This document shows positions 27,500 to 35,864 of a stretch of 64,000 nt of DNA, piece by piece. The stretch spans positions 744,001-808,000 of the forward strand of contig JAIXPC010000002.1 in assembly GCA_027486415.1 (NCBI GenBank). The letters are read 5' to 3'. This DNA comes from Sphingomonadales bacterium (GTDB lineage Bacteria > Pseudomonadota > Alphaproteobacteria > Sphingomonadales > Sphingomonadaceae). The notes beneath the pieces are model-generated. The model saw nothing but the letters and a program-made list of their open reading frames with translations. It did not search any database and had not been told where the DNA came from. Numbering within the stretch: the first letter of the stretch is position 1; each line of letters starts with the position of its first letter. Both the position numbers and the translations under genes were made by a program.

Positions 27500-28894
27500 G
27501 TGATTGCACGTCTGTCGCGCCGCGCCATGGTGATCATGGCGATCATGGCTGTTGATCCGATCAGCGCCCAGGACACGGCGCTTGCTGGCGGCGATGCCGG
27601 CCTGGTGGCGGCCATCGCGCAATCCTACCCACGCGTGCGGCAGATACAGGCCAAATCCGAAACCGGAAACGTGGTGGCACTGCGCCCGTCCGCGGCCAGC
27701 CTTGCCCGCGCCCGGCGGGATCTGGCTTCTGTCAGGGCCAATCTGGCGCGACTTTCGCAAGGCGGGGTGCCCACCCACGCCCTGTTCCAGTCGATCGCGC
27801 GCGATGGCCATCTGCAGGCCTGGCTGATCCGCAGCGATGGCAGCATCGTCGCCGATCGTTCGGCCCAGCCCTATGCCGGCCTCACCGCTCTTCCCGAAGG
27901 CCTGGGGGTGACGCGCTTTGCCCTGTCGCGCGGGCCCCAATTGAAGGGGCAGGCGGTGCCTGTGCTGGATGCCGAACGCGCGCCCGATGATGTGCGCGGC
28001 GCGCGCGCCACCGTGGCCCAGCGCATGGCGACGCTGGATCGCACTGGCCAGATGCTGTTGCCCGGCGCTGTTGGTGCCGCGCTGGCCGCCGCCAGCGGGC
28101 GGCTGCTGGTGCTGCCGGTGCGTGATACTGGCACCGCCCCCTATGCGGCGTTGCCGCTGGCGGGCGATGTTGCGGCACGGCGCTGGTCGTTCGTGGTGAT
28201 GCAGGATGTGCCGACGCTGGCCTCATCCGCTGCCGGGTTCGACATGGGACGTGTCGTCACCAGCAGGGCCGTCGTGGTGGGTGATCCTGAAACCATGCGC
28301 GACGTGCGCTACAGCTTCCCGCCACTGCCCGGTGCGCGCGCCGAAGCGCAGGCGGTGGCGCAGGAGTTGACGGTCGATCCCGCCAACGTGCTGATCGGCG
28401 CCGCCGCCACCCGCCCCGCCGTGGTGAAGGCCATCAACCGGATGAATGGCGGCGGCATCGTGTATATGGCCACCCATGCCATCGCCGACGCGCGCAACCC
28501 GCTCACCCGCGGTTTCGTCGTGCTTGACAGTGGCAATCTGTTTGCCGGCGAACTGCGCCAGACGCGTTTTCGCGGCTGGGCGGCGCGGCAGCCTCTGGTG
28601 GTGATGAGCGCCTGCCAGACCGGGTTGGGCCGGGTATTCGAAGGCGGCACCTTTGGCGTGGCCCGCACCTGGACCGATGCCGGTGCCGGACAGGTGGTCG
28701 CCAGCCTGTGGAACGTGAGCGATCAGGCCACCATGCGGTTGATGACCCGCTTCACCCGCGCGCTGAAGGCCGGACAGGCACCTGAAGCCGCGATGCAGAC
28801 GGCGCAGCTGGAAACGCTGAAGGACTATCCCGACAATCCCAAGCTGTGGGCCAGCTTCACCATCATTGGCAAGCCGACGCTGCCGCGCCCCTGA
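27500..28894 (+). CDS. Exported CHAT-domain (caspase-like) protein
   Basis: 464 residues from a GTG at 27500, with GGGGG upstream. It starts with a hydrophobic signal ending near DPISAQ (about 24). A helical region fills about 30-130, then the CHAT fold. The caspase-like dyad is intact: His at about 326 in VYMATHAIADARNPL and Cys at about 372 in VVMSACQTGLG, followed by GVARTWTDAGAGQVVASLWNV. CHAT proteins are cysteine proteases or scaffolds. Unlike many relatives, no TPR repeats are seen and it appears exported. It lies 61 bp after the amidohydrolase. Confidence 0.83.
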   Translation: MIARLSRRAMVIMAIMAVDPISAQDTALAGGDAGLVAAIAQSYPRVRQIQAKSETGNVVALRPSAASLARARRDLASVRANLARLSQGGVPTHALFQSIARDGHLQAWLIRSDGSIVADRSAQPYAGLTALPEGLGVTRFALSRGPQLKGQAVPVLDAERAPDDVRGARATVAQRMATLDRTGQMLLPGAVGAALAAASGRLLVLPVRDTGTAPYAALPLAGDVAARRWSFVVMQDVPTLASSAAGFDMGRVVTSRAVVVGDPETMRDVRYSFPPLPGARAEAQAVAQELTVDPANVLIGAAATRPAVVKAINRMNGGGIVYMATHAIADARNPLTRGFVVLDSGNLFAGELRQTRFRGWAARQPLVVMSACQTGLGRVFEGGTFGVARTWTDAGAGQVVASLWNVSDQATMRLMTRFTRALKAGQAPEAAMQTAQLETLKDYPDNPKLWASFTIIGKPTLPRP

Positions 28895-28897
28895 GGA

Positions 28898-30400
28898 TCA
28901 GGCAAAACGCCACTGCTGCAGGCCATCGTCGGCAACACGCACCCGGCCAGGCAGGCCGATGGGATGGGCATCAAGGCTGAGCAGCCTGGCAACCGCATCG
29001 GCATCCGCGATGTCGATCTTGCCGAACACGCGGGTACCGGCGGGTGTGCGGCCCACAACGCTGCCATTGCCGGGCTGGCCCTCGCGGCCAAAGACGATGC
29101 TGAATGTTTCAACGACCGCCGGGCCCTCGTAATTGCCGACATAAGCCGGCACGTCGCCGCGCGCATCCTCGGCGGCATCTTGCACGTCGCGCGGCAGCAT
29201 CAGCCATTCCGGTTCGGCCGGGCGATTGCCGATCACCAGCGCGTGATGCTTGGTGACATAGCCGCCCTGGCCATAGAGCAGCGCCTGATCAGCGGGGCGG
29301 GCGCGCAGCGAGTGCACCATCGCGCAGGTGGAATGCAGCATATAGCAGTTGAGCCCGGCGCCAGCGAATGACAGGCCGCCCATCACCGACAGCGGCACAT
29401 CAGGGCCAAGGCCGAGCGTGCGCCGCGCCATCTTGGGCACGGTCGGGAAGCAGGAGTACAGCTCCACCCGGTCAAAGCCGTTCGGCGCGATCCGCATGGC
29501 CTGGCCCAGTACGGCATCCTGCGCGCAGCTGTGCACATATTGGTCGCGCTTCAGATAATCCATGTGCTCGCCTGCCGACGCGCCGCCATGGACATGGATG
29601 ATGCGGTCTTCCGGAATGCCGGCAGCGCGGGCGGCGGCCAGCGTCGTCATCAGCACGGCGGCAGCGGCATTGACGTTGTTGTTGGCCACCATGCGCTTGG
29701 TATAGGGCCAGCAGATCATGCGGTTGTCGTCCGACACGTGCACGATTGCGTCGGCAGTGAAGGATTTGCGGCCCCAGGCGTTGGGGTTGGCGGCCGCAGC
29801 CTGGCTGATCCGCTCATAGGCCGCGCCGCTCTCGGCCAGCGCCTGCCGCGGCGTCAGCCCCCACGCCGCCACCGTGGCATTTTCATACAGCGGGTAGATG
29901 TGGATCGGCTGGAAGATGCCGTGCTGCATCCCCAGCGGCGTGACGTGATCGGACGGGATGATCGGATTCTCCGGCTCCTTGGCCGGCGGCGTCCACGGCA
30001 GGGTGATGCCCGCGGCCTTGGCCTTGGCGACGGCATTCTGCGCCTCGCCGCCGGTTACCACCGCCACCATCGAATTGCCGTTGACGATCCGCAGCGCCGC
30101 TTCGTGCAGTTTGGTCGTCGGCGTCTCCCCGCCCACGATGCCATACACGGCGCGCGGCGGCACGATGCCCAGCCGCTCCGCCAGCCGCTTGGCGACCCGG
30201 TCGTATCGCCACGAAACGAGGTTGATGACGTCGAGGCTGTCAATGCGGTCGAGAAAGCCGCCGCCGGCATCGGCATCGGCAGCGCGCACCGCCGCTTCCA
30301 TCAGCGCCAGCGGTTCCAGCGCGGCGGCGGGATCGGCGGGACGGTCGATCACCTCCCCAACCCCGATGATCACCGGCGTGCGTTCGGCTGGCAGCGACAT
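28898..30400 (-). CDS. Thiolase-superfamily protein (acetyl-CoA acetyltransferase-like)
   Basis: 500 residues from the ATG at 30400. Overall fold features of thiolases are present: RTPVIIGVGEVIDRP at 7-21, the beta strand VAVVTGGEAQ (112-121) where classical thiolases have the GG motif, and a C-terminal thiolase half. However, the segment before it (YGIVGGETPTTKLHEAA, about 86-102) has no catalytic Cys of the NxxCASG type, and the GHP histidine is replaced by GGLSFAGAGLNC. So it is related to SCP-x-like acetyltransferases but may not be a normal thiolase. Divergent from phhA; 99 bp between starts. Confidence 0.8.
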   Translation of the reverse strand: MSLPAERTPVIIGVGEVIDRPADPAAALEPLALMEAAVRAADADAGGGFLDRIDSLDVINLVSWRYDRVAKRLAERLGIVPPRAVYGIVGGETPTTKLHEAALRIVNGNSMVAVVTGGEAQNAVAKAKAAGITLPWTPPAKEPENPIIPSDHVTPLGMQHGIFQPIHIYPLYENATVAAWGLTPRQALAESGAAYERISQAAAANPNAWGRKSFTADAIVHVSDDNRMICWPYTKRMVANNNVNAAAAVLMTTLAAARAAGIPEDRIIHVHGGASAGEHMDYLKRDQYVHSCAQDAVLGQAMRIAPNGFDRVELYSCFPTVPKMARRTLGLGPDVPLSVMGGLSFAGAGLNCYMLHSTCAMVHSLRARPADQALLYGQGGYVTKHHALVIGNRPAEPEWLMLPRDVQDAAEDARGDVPAYVGNYEGPAVVETFSIVFGREGQPGNGSVVGRTPAGTRVFGKIDIADADAVARLLSLDAHPIGLPGRVRVADDGLQQWRFA

Positions 30401-30498
30401 GGCATCTTCCCCCTGCAATCGATGTCCGAGGTGATACAGGCTGCCGCGCGGCGCGGGAAGCACTCGCGGGGGCCGGCCACCCCTGCTACAATCGCGGG

Positions 30499-31359
30499 GT
30501 GATCGCGATTGCCCCCTCCCCAGATTGGACCATCCCGCAGGATTGGGCGCATTACAGCGCCACCGATCACCGCGTGTGGGATCATCTGTTCGACCGGCAG
30601 ACGCGGTTGCTGCCCGGCCGGGTGGCACCGGAATTCCTGGAAGGCCTGAAACGGCTTGATCTCACCCGCCCAGGCGTGCCGGATTTTGCCCGGCTGAACG
30701 ACCAGTTGATGGCGCTGACCGGCTGGCAGGTGGTGGCGGTGCCGGGGCTGGTGCCCGATGCGGTGTTCTTTGACCATCTCGCCAACCGGCGCTTTCCGGC
30801 GGGCAACTTCATCCGCCGGCCCGATCAACTCGATTATCTGCAAGAGCCTGACGTGTTTCACGACGTGTTCGGCCACGTGCCGCTGCTCGCGCATCCGGCG
30901 TTTGCCGATTACATGCAGGCCTATGGCCGCGGCGGCCTCAGGGCGCTCGAGTTTGACGCGATCGACCGGCTGTCGCGGCTGTATTGGTACACGGTGGAAT
31001 TCGGCCTGATGCGGTCAGGGGCCAAGGGAGATGGCGGCCTGGCCATCTATGGTGCCGGCATTGTTTCCAGCCATGGCGAGACGCTGTTCGCATTGGACAG
31101 CGCCAGCCCCAACCGCCTTGGCTGGAGGCTCGAGCGCGTGCTGCGAACGCCCTACCGCATCGACGATTTCCAGCAGAATTATTTCGTCATCGACAGTTTC
31201 GAACACTTGCTCAAGGTCACGCTCGAAACCGATTTCGGCCCGCTCTATCAGCGGTTGGCCGGCAGCCGGGATATCGCCATTGCCGAAATCACCGAAAGTG
31301 ACACCGTGTTCACCCGCGGCGATCAGAGCCACGCGGCGGCGGCCCGACTGCCCGCCTGA
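30499..31359 (+). CDS. phhA: Phenylalanine 4-monooxygenase
   Basis: Pterin- and iron-dependent hydroxylation of phenylalanine to tyrosine, cytoplasmic. 286 residues from a GTG. Iron ligands are visible in canonical spacing: His at about 121 and 126 in VFHDVFGHVPLL and Glu at about 167 in YWYTVEFGLM. Pterin-binding region VPGLVPDAVFFDHLANRRFP precedes. No PhhB dehydratase gene is adjacent. Confidence 0.95.
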   Translation: MIAIAPSPDWTIPQDWAHYSATDHRVWDHLFDRQTRLLPGRVAPEFLEGLKRLDLTRPGVPDFARLNDQLMALTGWQVVAVPGLVPDAVFFDHLANRRFPAGNFIRRPDQLDYLQEPDVFHDVFGHVPLLAHPAFADYMQAYGRGGLRALEFDAIDRLSRLYWYTVEFGLMRSGAKGDGGLAIYGAGIVSSHGETLFALDSASPNRLGWRLERVLRTPYRIDDFQQNYFVIDSFEHLLKVTLETDFGPLYQRLAGSRDIAIAEITESDTVFTRGDQSHAAAARLPA

Positions 31360-31362
31360 ACC

Positions 31363-31626
31363 TTACCGCACGCGGCCCCTCTGGACGAGGTTGACGATCC
31401 CCAGCAGCACGATGGCACCGATGATCGCCACCAGCAGGCCGGTCAGCGAGAATTCCTGCACCGAACCGCCCACGCCGAACTGGTTGAGCAGGAGATTGCC
31501 CAGCACCGAACCCACGCAGCCAACAACGATGTTCCAGAACACGCCCATGCTGCTGTCCCGGTTCATCACCTTGCTGGCCAGCCAGCCGGCGATGCCGCCC
31601 ACGATCAAAGCAATGATCCAACCCAT
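31363..31626 (-). CDS. GlsB/YeaQ/YmgE-family small membrane protein
   Basis: 87 residues: MGWIIALIVGGIAGWLASKVM is the first helix, then GVFWNIVVGCVGSVLGN and a third hydrophobic stretch (LLVAIIGAIVLLGIVNLV). Three-helix inner-membrane protein of the transglycosylase-associated family, linked to stress responses; molecular role unknown. The stop lies 3 bp from the convergent phhA stop. Confidence 0.93.
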   Translation of the reverse strand: MGWIIALIVGGIAGWLASKVMNRDSSMGVFWNIVVGCVGSVLGNLLLNQFGVGGSVQEFSLTGLLVAIIGAIVLLGIVNLVQRGRVR

Positions 31627-31716
31627 GATGCGTCTCCTTCACTCCCCCCGGATGCCGATGGATCCATAATCGCTGAAACGCTGGTCTGTTCCCCCGCTGC
31701 GTGGCATGGGGCGGCC

Positions 31717-32598
31717 ATGATCGACAGCACGCGCCAGGCCGGCCCCACCTCGCACAGCTTCATCTCGCAGCGGCTGCGGCTGCATTACCTGGATTGGGGC
31801 AACCCCGATGCGCCGCCCCTGTTGCTGCTGCACGGCGGCCGCGACCATGCCCGCAGCTGGGACTGGGTGGCGCGCGAGCTGCAGGACGATTGGCACATCA
31901 TCGCGCCGGATTGGCGCGGCCATGGCGACAGCGCCTGGGCCCCCGATGGCGATTACAACACCCATGCCTATGTCTATGATCTGGCGCAGCTGGTGCACCA
32001 GCTGGGTGTCGCGCCCGTCACCATGGTGGCCCATTCGATGGGCGGCAACATCGCGCTGCGTTATGCCGGTCTTTACCCTGAAAACGTGAAGAAACTGGTC
32101 GCGATCGAAGGCCTTGGCCCCAGCCCGAAGATGCTGGCCGAACGCGCCAAGACCGATTTCGCCAGCCGCGAACGCCAGTGGATCGAGGCCAAGCGCGCCG
32201 CCGCCGCCCGCCTGCCCAAGCGTTATGCCACGCTGGAAGATGCGTTCGCGCGGATGCACCAGGAAAACAGCTTCCTGTCGGAAGAGCAGGCGCGCCACCT
32301 CACCATCCACGGCACCCACCGCAACGAGGATGGCACCTACAGCTGGAAGTTCGACAATTATCTCCACCTGCCGTGGGCGCACGACACCGCCCCGGAACAG
32401 GTTGCCGAACTGTGGCGCCGCATCAGCTGTGACGTGCTGCTGATGTATGGGCAGAAAAGCTGGGCATCGAACCCCGAAGCCGATGGCCGCATCGCGCATT
32501 TCAGCAATGCGCGCGTCATCACCTTTGCCGATGCCGGCCACTGGCTCCACCACGACCAGTTCGACCGGTTCATGGCGGAGCTGCGCGCCTTCCTGTGA
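31717..32598 (+). CDS. Alpha/beta hydrolase (epoxide hydrolase/haloalkane dehalogenase-like)
   Basis: 293 residues. Catalytic elbow VAHSMGGN with Ser at about 107, oxyanion strand LLLLHGGRDHARSW near 36-49, acidic residue in the strand VLLMYGQKSWASNPEADG, and His at the end in DAGHWLHHDQF. This is the short esterase/lipase type of the superfamily; substrate unknown. It converges on the TetR gene with no gap. Confidence 0.86.
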   Translation: MIDSTRQAGPTSHSFISQRLRLHYLDWGNPDAPPLLLLHGGRDHARSWDWVARELQDDWHIIAPDWRGHGDSAWAPDGDYNTHAYVYDLAQLVHQLGVAPVTMVAHSMGGNIALRYAGLYPENVKKLVAIEGLGPSPKMLAERAKTDFASRERQWIEAKRAAAARLPKRYATLEDAFARMHQENSFLSEEQARHLTIHGTHRNEDGTYSWKFDNYLHLPWAHDTAPEQVAELWRRISCDVLLMYGQKSWASNPEADGRIAHFSNARVITFADAGHWLHHDQFDRFMAELRAFL

Positions 32599-33273
32599 TC
32601 AGCGCGCCCAGGCCGCAAGGAAGGTCGCCACCGCTGCCCGCACCTCGCGGCGGCCCTGTTCCACGTCATCCGGGCCGGCAAGGCCAAGCAGTCGGCGATC
32701 GACGACGCCGGCACGGCACATTCCGCTGAATTGCTGGGCCGCAACCACCGGATCCCCAGGTTTCAGCCTGCCCGCCTGCATCTGGCGTTCAAGCCATCCG
32801 GCAAACCGCGCCATGCCGGGGCCGGGGCCGCGTTCGAACATCACCCGGCCCAGTTCCGGCACCCGCGCGGCCTCGCCCATCACCAGCCGATGAATCCCGG
32901 TGACCTGTTCCGACATGATGGTTTCCATGATCGAATCGCCCATGCGTTCCAGCGCGGCGGCGACATCCGCGGCACTGTCGAGATCGACGGTCAGCGCCGC
33001 GCCATAATCCCGCACGATCGCCTCCACTACGGCTTCGAACAGCGCCAGTTTCGATGGGAACAGGCCCCACAGGGTCGTCTTGCTGCCGCCCACGGCCGCC
33101 GCGACGGCGTTCATCGAAGTGCCGCCATAACCATTCGCGAAGAAAAGCCTTTGCGCTGCCGCGATATAGGCCTGGCGGCGACTGTCACCGGCCGCCGCCG
33201 CAACCGGATCCGGCTCTGGATCATCGCGGCGTGTACCAAGCGGTATCATTTTGCTTGACGTGGGGTTGAGCAC
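32599..33273 (-). CDS. TetR-family transcriptional regulator
   Basis: 224 residues from a GTG at 33273, with AAGGAG about 11 bp upstream; an ATG at 33249 would shorten it by 8. The N-terminal helix-turn-helix is RRQAYIAAAQRLFFANGYGG followed by TSMNAVAAAVGGSKTTLWGLF (about 30-80); the C-terminal ligand domain is diverse. It is divergent from the efflux genes, so it likely represses them and itself. Two palindromic elements lie in and beside the gap. Confidence 0.93.
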   Translation of the reverse strand: MLNPTSSKMIPLGTRRDDPEPDPVAAAAGDSRRQAYIAAAQRLFFANGYGGTSMNAVAAAVGGSKTTLWGLFPSKLALFEAVVEAIVRDYGAALTVDLDSAADVAAALERMGDSIMETIMSEQVTGIHRLVMGEAARVPELGRVMFERGPGPGMARFAGWLERQMQAGRLKPGDPVVAAQQFSGMCRAGVVDRRLLGLAGPDDVEQGRREVRAAVATFLAAWAR

Positions 33274-33303
33274 GGCTCAAAACTCTCCTTGTACCGATCA
33301 GTA
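33234..33303. promoter_or_regulatory. Palindromic elements in the TetR/efflux divergent region
   Basis: Three elements: TACC-N4-GGTA (33234-33245), TTGAGC-ACG-GCTCAA (33266-33280, perfect 6-bp arms) and TACC-N4-AGTA (33292-33303, one mismatch in the arms). The first and third share the half-site TACC and are 58 bp apart. The middle one overlaps the TetR GTG. They are good candidates for the TetR operators. Confidence 0.5.
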
Positions 33304-33318
33304 TCGCTTGAGCCGCCC

Positions 33319-34737
33319 GTGCATCGCAAGTCTTTCCTTTTCCTCCCGATGCTGGCGCTGTCGGCGTGCGCCTTGCCGCCCCAACTCGGCGCCCCGCCCA
33401 GCCTGAAGACTGCCGGGACTGCCGATACGGGGAAGAGCCTTGCCGGGCAGGCGGTGCGCGACTGGCCGGCGGTGGATTGGTGGCAGGCGTGGGGCGATCC
33501 ACAGCTGAACGCGCTGGTGGCCGAAGCGCTGGCTGGCAATCCCGACATGGTGGCAGCCGCCGCGCGGGTTGCCGCCGCCGATGCCGCCGCGCGCCAGAGC
33601 CGGGCCGGGCTGCTGCCGTCGCTCAACGGCAATGCCAGTCTGGGCGGAACCCAGCTGTCGCGCAATCTTGGCATCCCGCCCCAGTTCGTGCCGCAGGGCG
33701 TGCTGGAATCCGGTTTGATCAATCTGCAGGCGGGGTGGAATTTCGATCTGTGGGGGCAGGGGCGGGCGCAGCTGCGCGCGGCGCGGCGCGAGGCTGAAGC
33801 CGTGGCGGTAGAGCGCGCGCAGGCGCAATTGCTGCTCGCCGCCAGTGTGGCTGCTGCCTACGCCGATTTCGCCGCCGCGCTCGATCGCGCCGCCGCCGCG
33901 CGTGATGCGCTGGCCATCCGCCGCCAGACGCTCGACATCACGGCAAGGCGCGCGGCGGCCGGACTGGACAATGATGGTGCCCGCGCCCAGGCGGCATCGC
34001 GACTGGCGCTGGCCGAGGCCGATGTCGCTGCCGCCGGCCAGGCCGTGACGGTGTCGCGCAACCGCATCGCGCTGCTGCTGGGCGCCGGCCCGGATCGCGG
34101 CCTCGCCCTTTCGCCGCCGGCCATCACGGCGCTGCCGCCGGGCGTTCCCGCCGATGCCGGCATCGGCCTCATCGCGCGCCGCCCTGATGTGATTGCCGCC
34201 CGCCTGCGTGCCGAAGCCGCCGGCGCGCGTGAAAGCGCTGCCCGCCGCGCCTTCCTGCCCAATCTGTCGATCAACGCCACCATTGGCCAGCAGAGCCTGG
34301 GCTTTGATCGGCTGTTCGAAAGCAACAGCGTCTATGCCCAGTTCGGCCCGGCGCTGAGCCTGCCCATCCTTGATGGTGGCCGCCGCGCAGCCGACGCGCG
34401 GGGCGCGCGCGCTGCCCGGGTGAGTGCCGCTGCCGCCCACGATGCGGCCCTGCTGCGGGCCCTGAACGAGGTCGCCGATGCCGCCAGCGCGGTGACGGCG
34501 CTCGGCGCGCAGCAGCAGCAGGTGATGGCGGCGCTGGCCGAGGCGCGCCGCGCGCAGGATGTTGCCGCGCTGCGCTATCAGGCCGGGCTTTCCAATCAGT
34601 TGGCCGTGCTGATTGCCGATGATGCCGTGGTATCTGCGCGGCGCACGGCGGCTGATGTGGCGGCCTATCGGCTGGCGGCTGACGTGGCGCTGGTGCGCGC
34701 ACTGGGCGGCGGATTTCGGGACACGGGGAACCGGTGA
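33319..34737 (+). CDS. Outer-membrane efflux lipoprotein (NodT/OprM type)
   Basis: 472 residues from the GTG at 33319; an upstream TTG at 33289 would spoil the signal. Lipoprotein signal HRKSFLFLPMLALSAC with Cys at about 17. Mature part is a TolC-like factor with the two repeated coiled-coil halves (about 80-220 and 310-440); WWQAWGDPQLNALVAEAL is the conserved N-terminal signature. It forms the trimeric outer-membrane channel of the pump. Stop coupled to the next gene. Confidence 0.9.
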   Translation: MHRKSFLFLPMLALSACALPPQLGAPPSLKTAGTADTGKSLAGQAVRDWPAVDWWQAWGDPQLNALVAEALAGNPDMVAAAARVAAADAAARQSRAGLLPSLNGNASLGGTQLSRNLGIPPQFVPQGVLESGLINLQAGWNFDLWGQGRAQLRAARREAEAVAVERAQAQLLLAASVAAAYADFAAALDRAAAARDALAIRRQTLDITARRAAAGLDNDGARAQAASRLALAEADVAAAGQAVTVSRNRIALLLGAGPDRGLALSPPAITALPPGVPADAGIGLIARRPDVIAARLRAEAAGARESAARRAFLPNLSINATIGQQSLGFDRLFESNSVYAQFGPALSLPILDGGRRAADARGARAARVSAAAAHDAALLRALNEVADAASAVTALGAQQQQVMAALAEARRAQDVAALRYQAGLSNQLAVLIADDAVVSARRTAADVAAYRLAADVALVRALGGGFRDTGNR

Positions 34738-35864
34738 TGGATGCGGTGACAAATCAGGCCATGGCGAGCGAAACCGGCAACCCGAAACGTGCCCGCGCGC
34801 TGCGCCTGATGGGCGGCGTCGTGGTGATCGCGGCGCTGCTGGCCGCCGCCTGGTGGGCGCTGTTTGCGCGCGGCCGGGTGGAGACGGACAATGCCTATGT
34901 CGGCGGCGATACCGCGCTGGTGACGCCGCAGCTGGCCGGCACGGTGGCGCGCGTGGCGGTTGGCGGCACGCAGGCGGTGAAGGCCGGCGACGTGCTGGTG
35001 GTGCTGGATGATGCCGATGCCCGCATCGCCGTGGCGCAGGCCGAAGCGGCGTTGGCGCAGGCGCTGCAGCGTTATGGCCAGGCCGGCGCGCTGGCCGATG
35101 CGGCACAGGCCCGCGCCAGGGGCCGCACCGCCGAGATTGCCGCTGCCCGCAGCCGGCTGGCCGAAGCCGACGCGGCGCTGGTGCGCGTGCGCGGTGATTC
35201 TGAACGGCGTCGCGGCCTGGCCGGCAGCGGTGCCGTTTCGGCCGAGGAAATCGCCAGCGCCGAAGCCGCGCTGAAGGCCGCGGCCGCGGCGCGGGCCGCC
35301 GCGCAGACGGCGGTGACGGCGGCCGAGGACACGGCGCGATCGGCCGAGGGCGATGCCGCTGCCGCCGCCGCGCTGGTCACCGGTACCACCCGCACCACTG
35401 CGCCCGACGTGCGCGCCGCGCAGGCCGCACTGGCACGGGCACGGCTGGACCTGGAACGCACGGTGATCAAGGCCCCGGTTGCCGGCATTGTCACCAACCG
35501 CAACGTGCAGGTGGGCCAGCGCGTGGCCGCCGGCGCGCCGCTGATGACGCTGGTGCCCACCACCGGCCTGTTCGTCGATGCCAATTTCAAGGAAAGCCAG
35601 CTCAAGACGATCCGGGTCGGCCAGACGGTCGAACTGGAATCCGATCTTTACGGCGGCGACGTCACCTATCACGGCAAGGTCGTCGGCATGGCTGGCGGCA
35701 CTGGCGCGGCGTTCGCGCTGATCCCGGCGCAGAATGCCACCGGCAACTGGGTAAAGGTGGTGCAGCGCCTGCCGGTCAGGATCGCGCTGGACGAAGCCGA
35801 ACTGAAGGCGCATCCGCTGCGTGTCGGCCTGTCGATGACGGCGGTGGTGGACACGCGGCAATGA
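34737..35864 (+). CDS. Efflux membrane fusion protein (HlyD/EmrA type)
   Basis: 375 residues. One inner-membrane helix at about 24-41, the biotinyl-lipoyl half GTVARVAVGGTQAVKAGDVLVV (about 61-80), a long coiled coil (about 95-220), then DLERTVIKAPVAGIVTNR and a beta-barrel domain. The N-terminal anchor and the paired MFS gene identify the EmrA-type. The ATG overlaps the previous stop (TGATG); a GTG three bases upstream is equally possible. Periplasmic adaptor of the pump. Confidence 0.92.
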   Translation: MDAVTNQAMASETGNPKRARALRLMGGVVVIAALLAAAWWALFARGRVETDNAYVGGDTALVTPQLAGTVARVAVGGTQAVKAGDVLVVLDDADARIAVAQAEAALAQALQRYGQAGALADAAQARARGRTAEIAAARSRLAEADAALVRVRGDSERRRGLAGSGAVSAEEIASAEAALKAAAAARAAAQTAVTAAEDTARSAEGDAAAAAALVTGTTRTTAPDVRAAQAALARARLDLERTVIKAPVAGIVTNRNVQVGQRVAAGAPLMTLVPTTGLFVDANFKESQLKTIRVGQTVELESDLYGGDVTYHGKVVGMAGGTGAAFALIPAQNATGNWVKVVQRLPVRIALDEAELKAHPLRVGLSMTAVVDTRQ

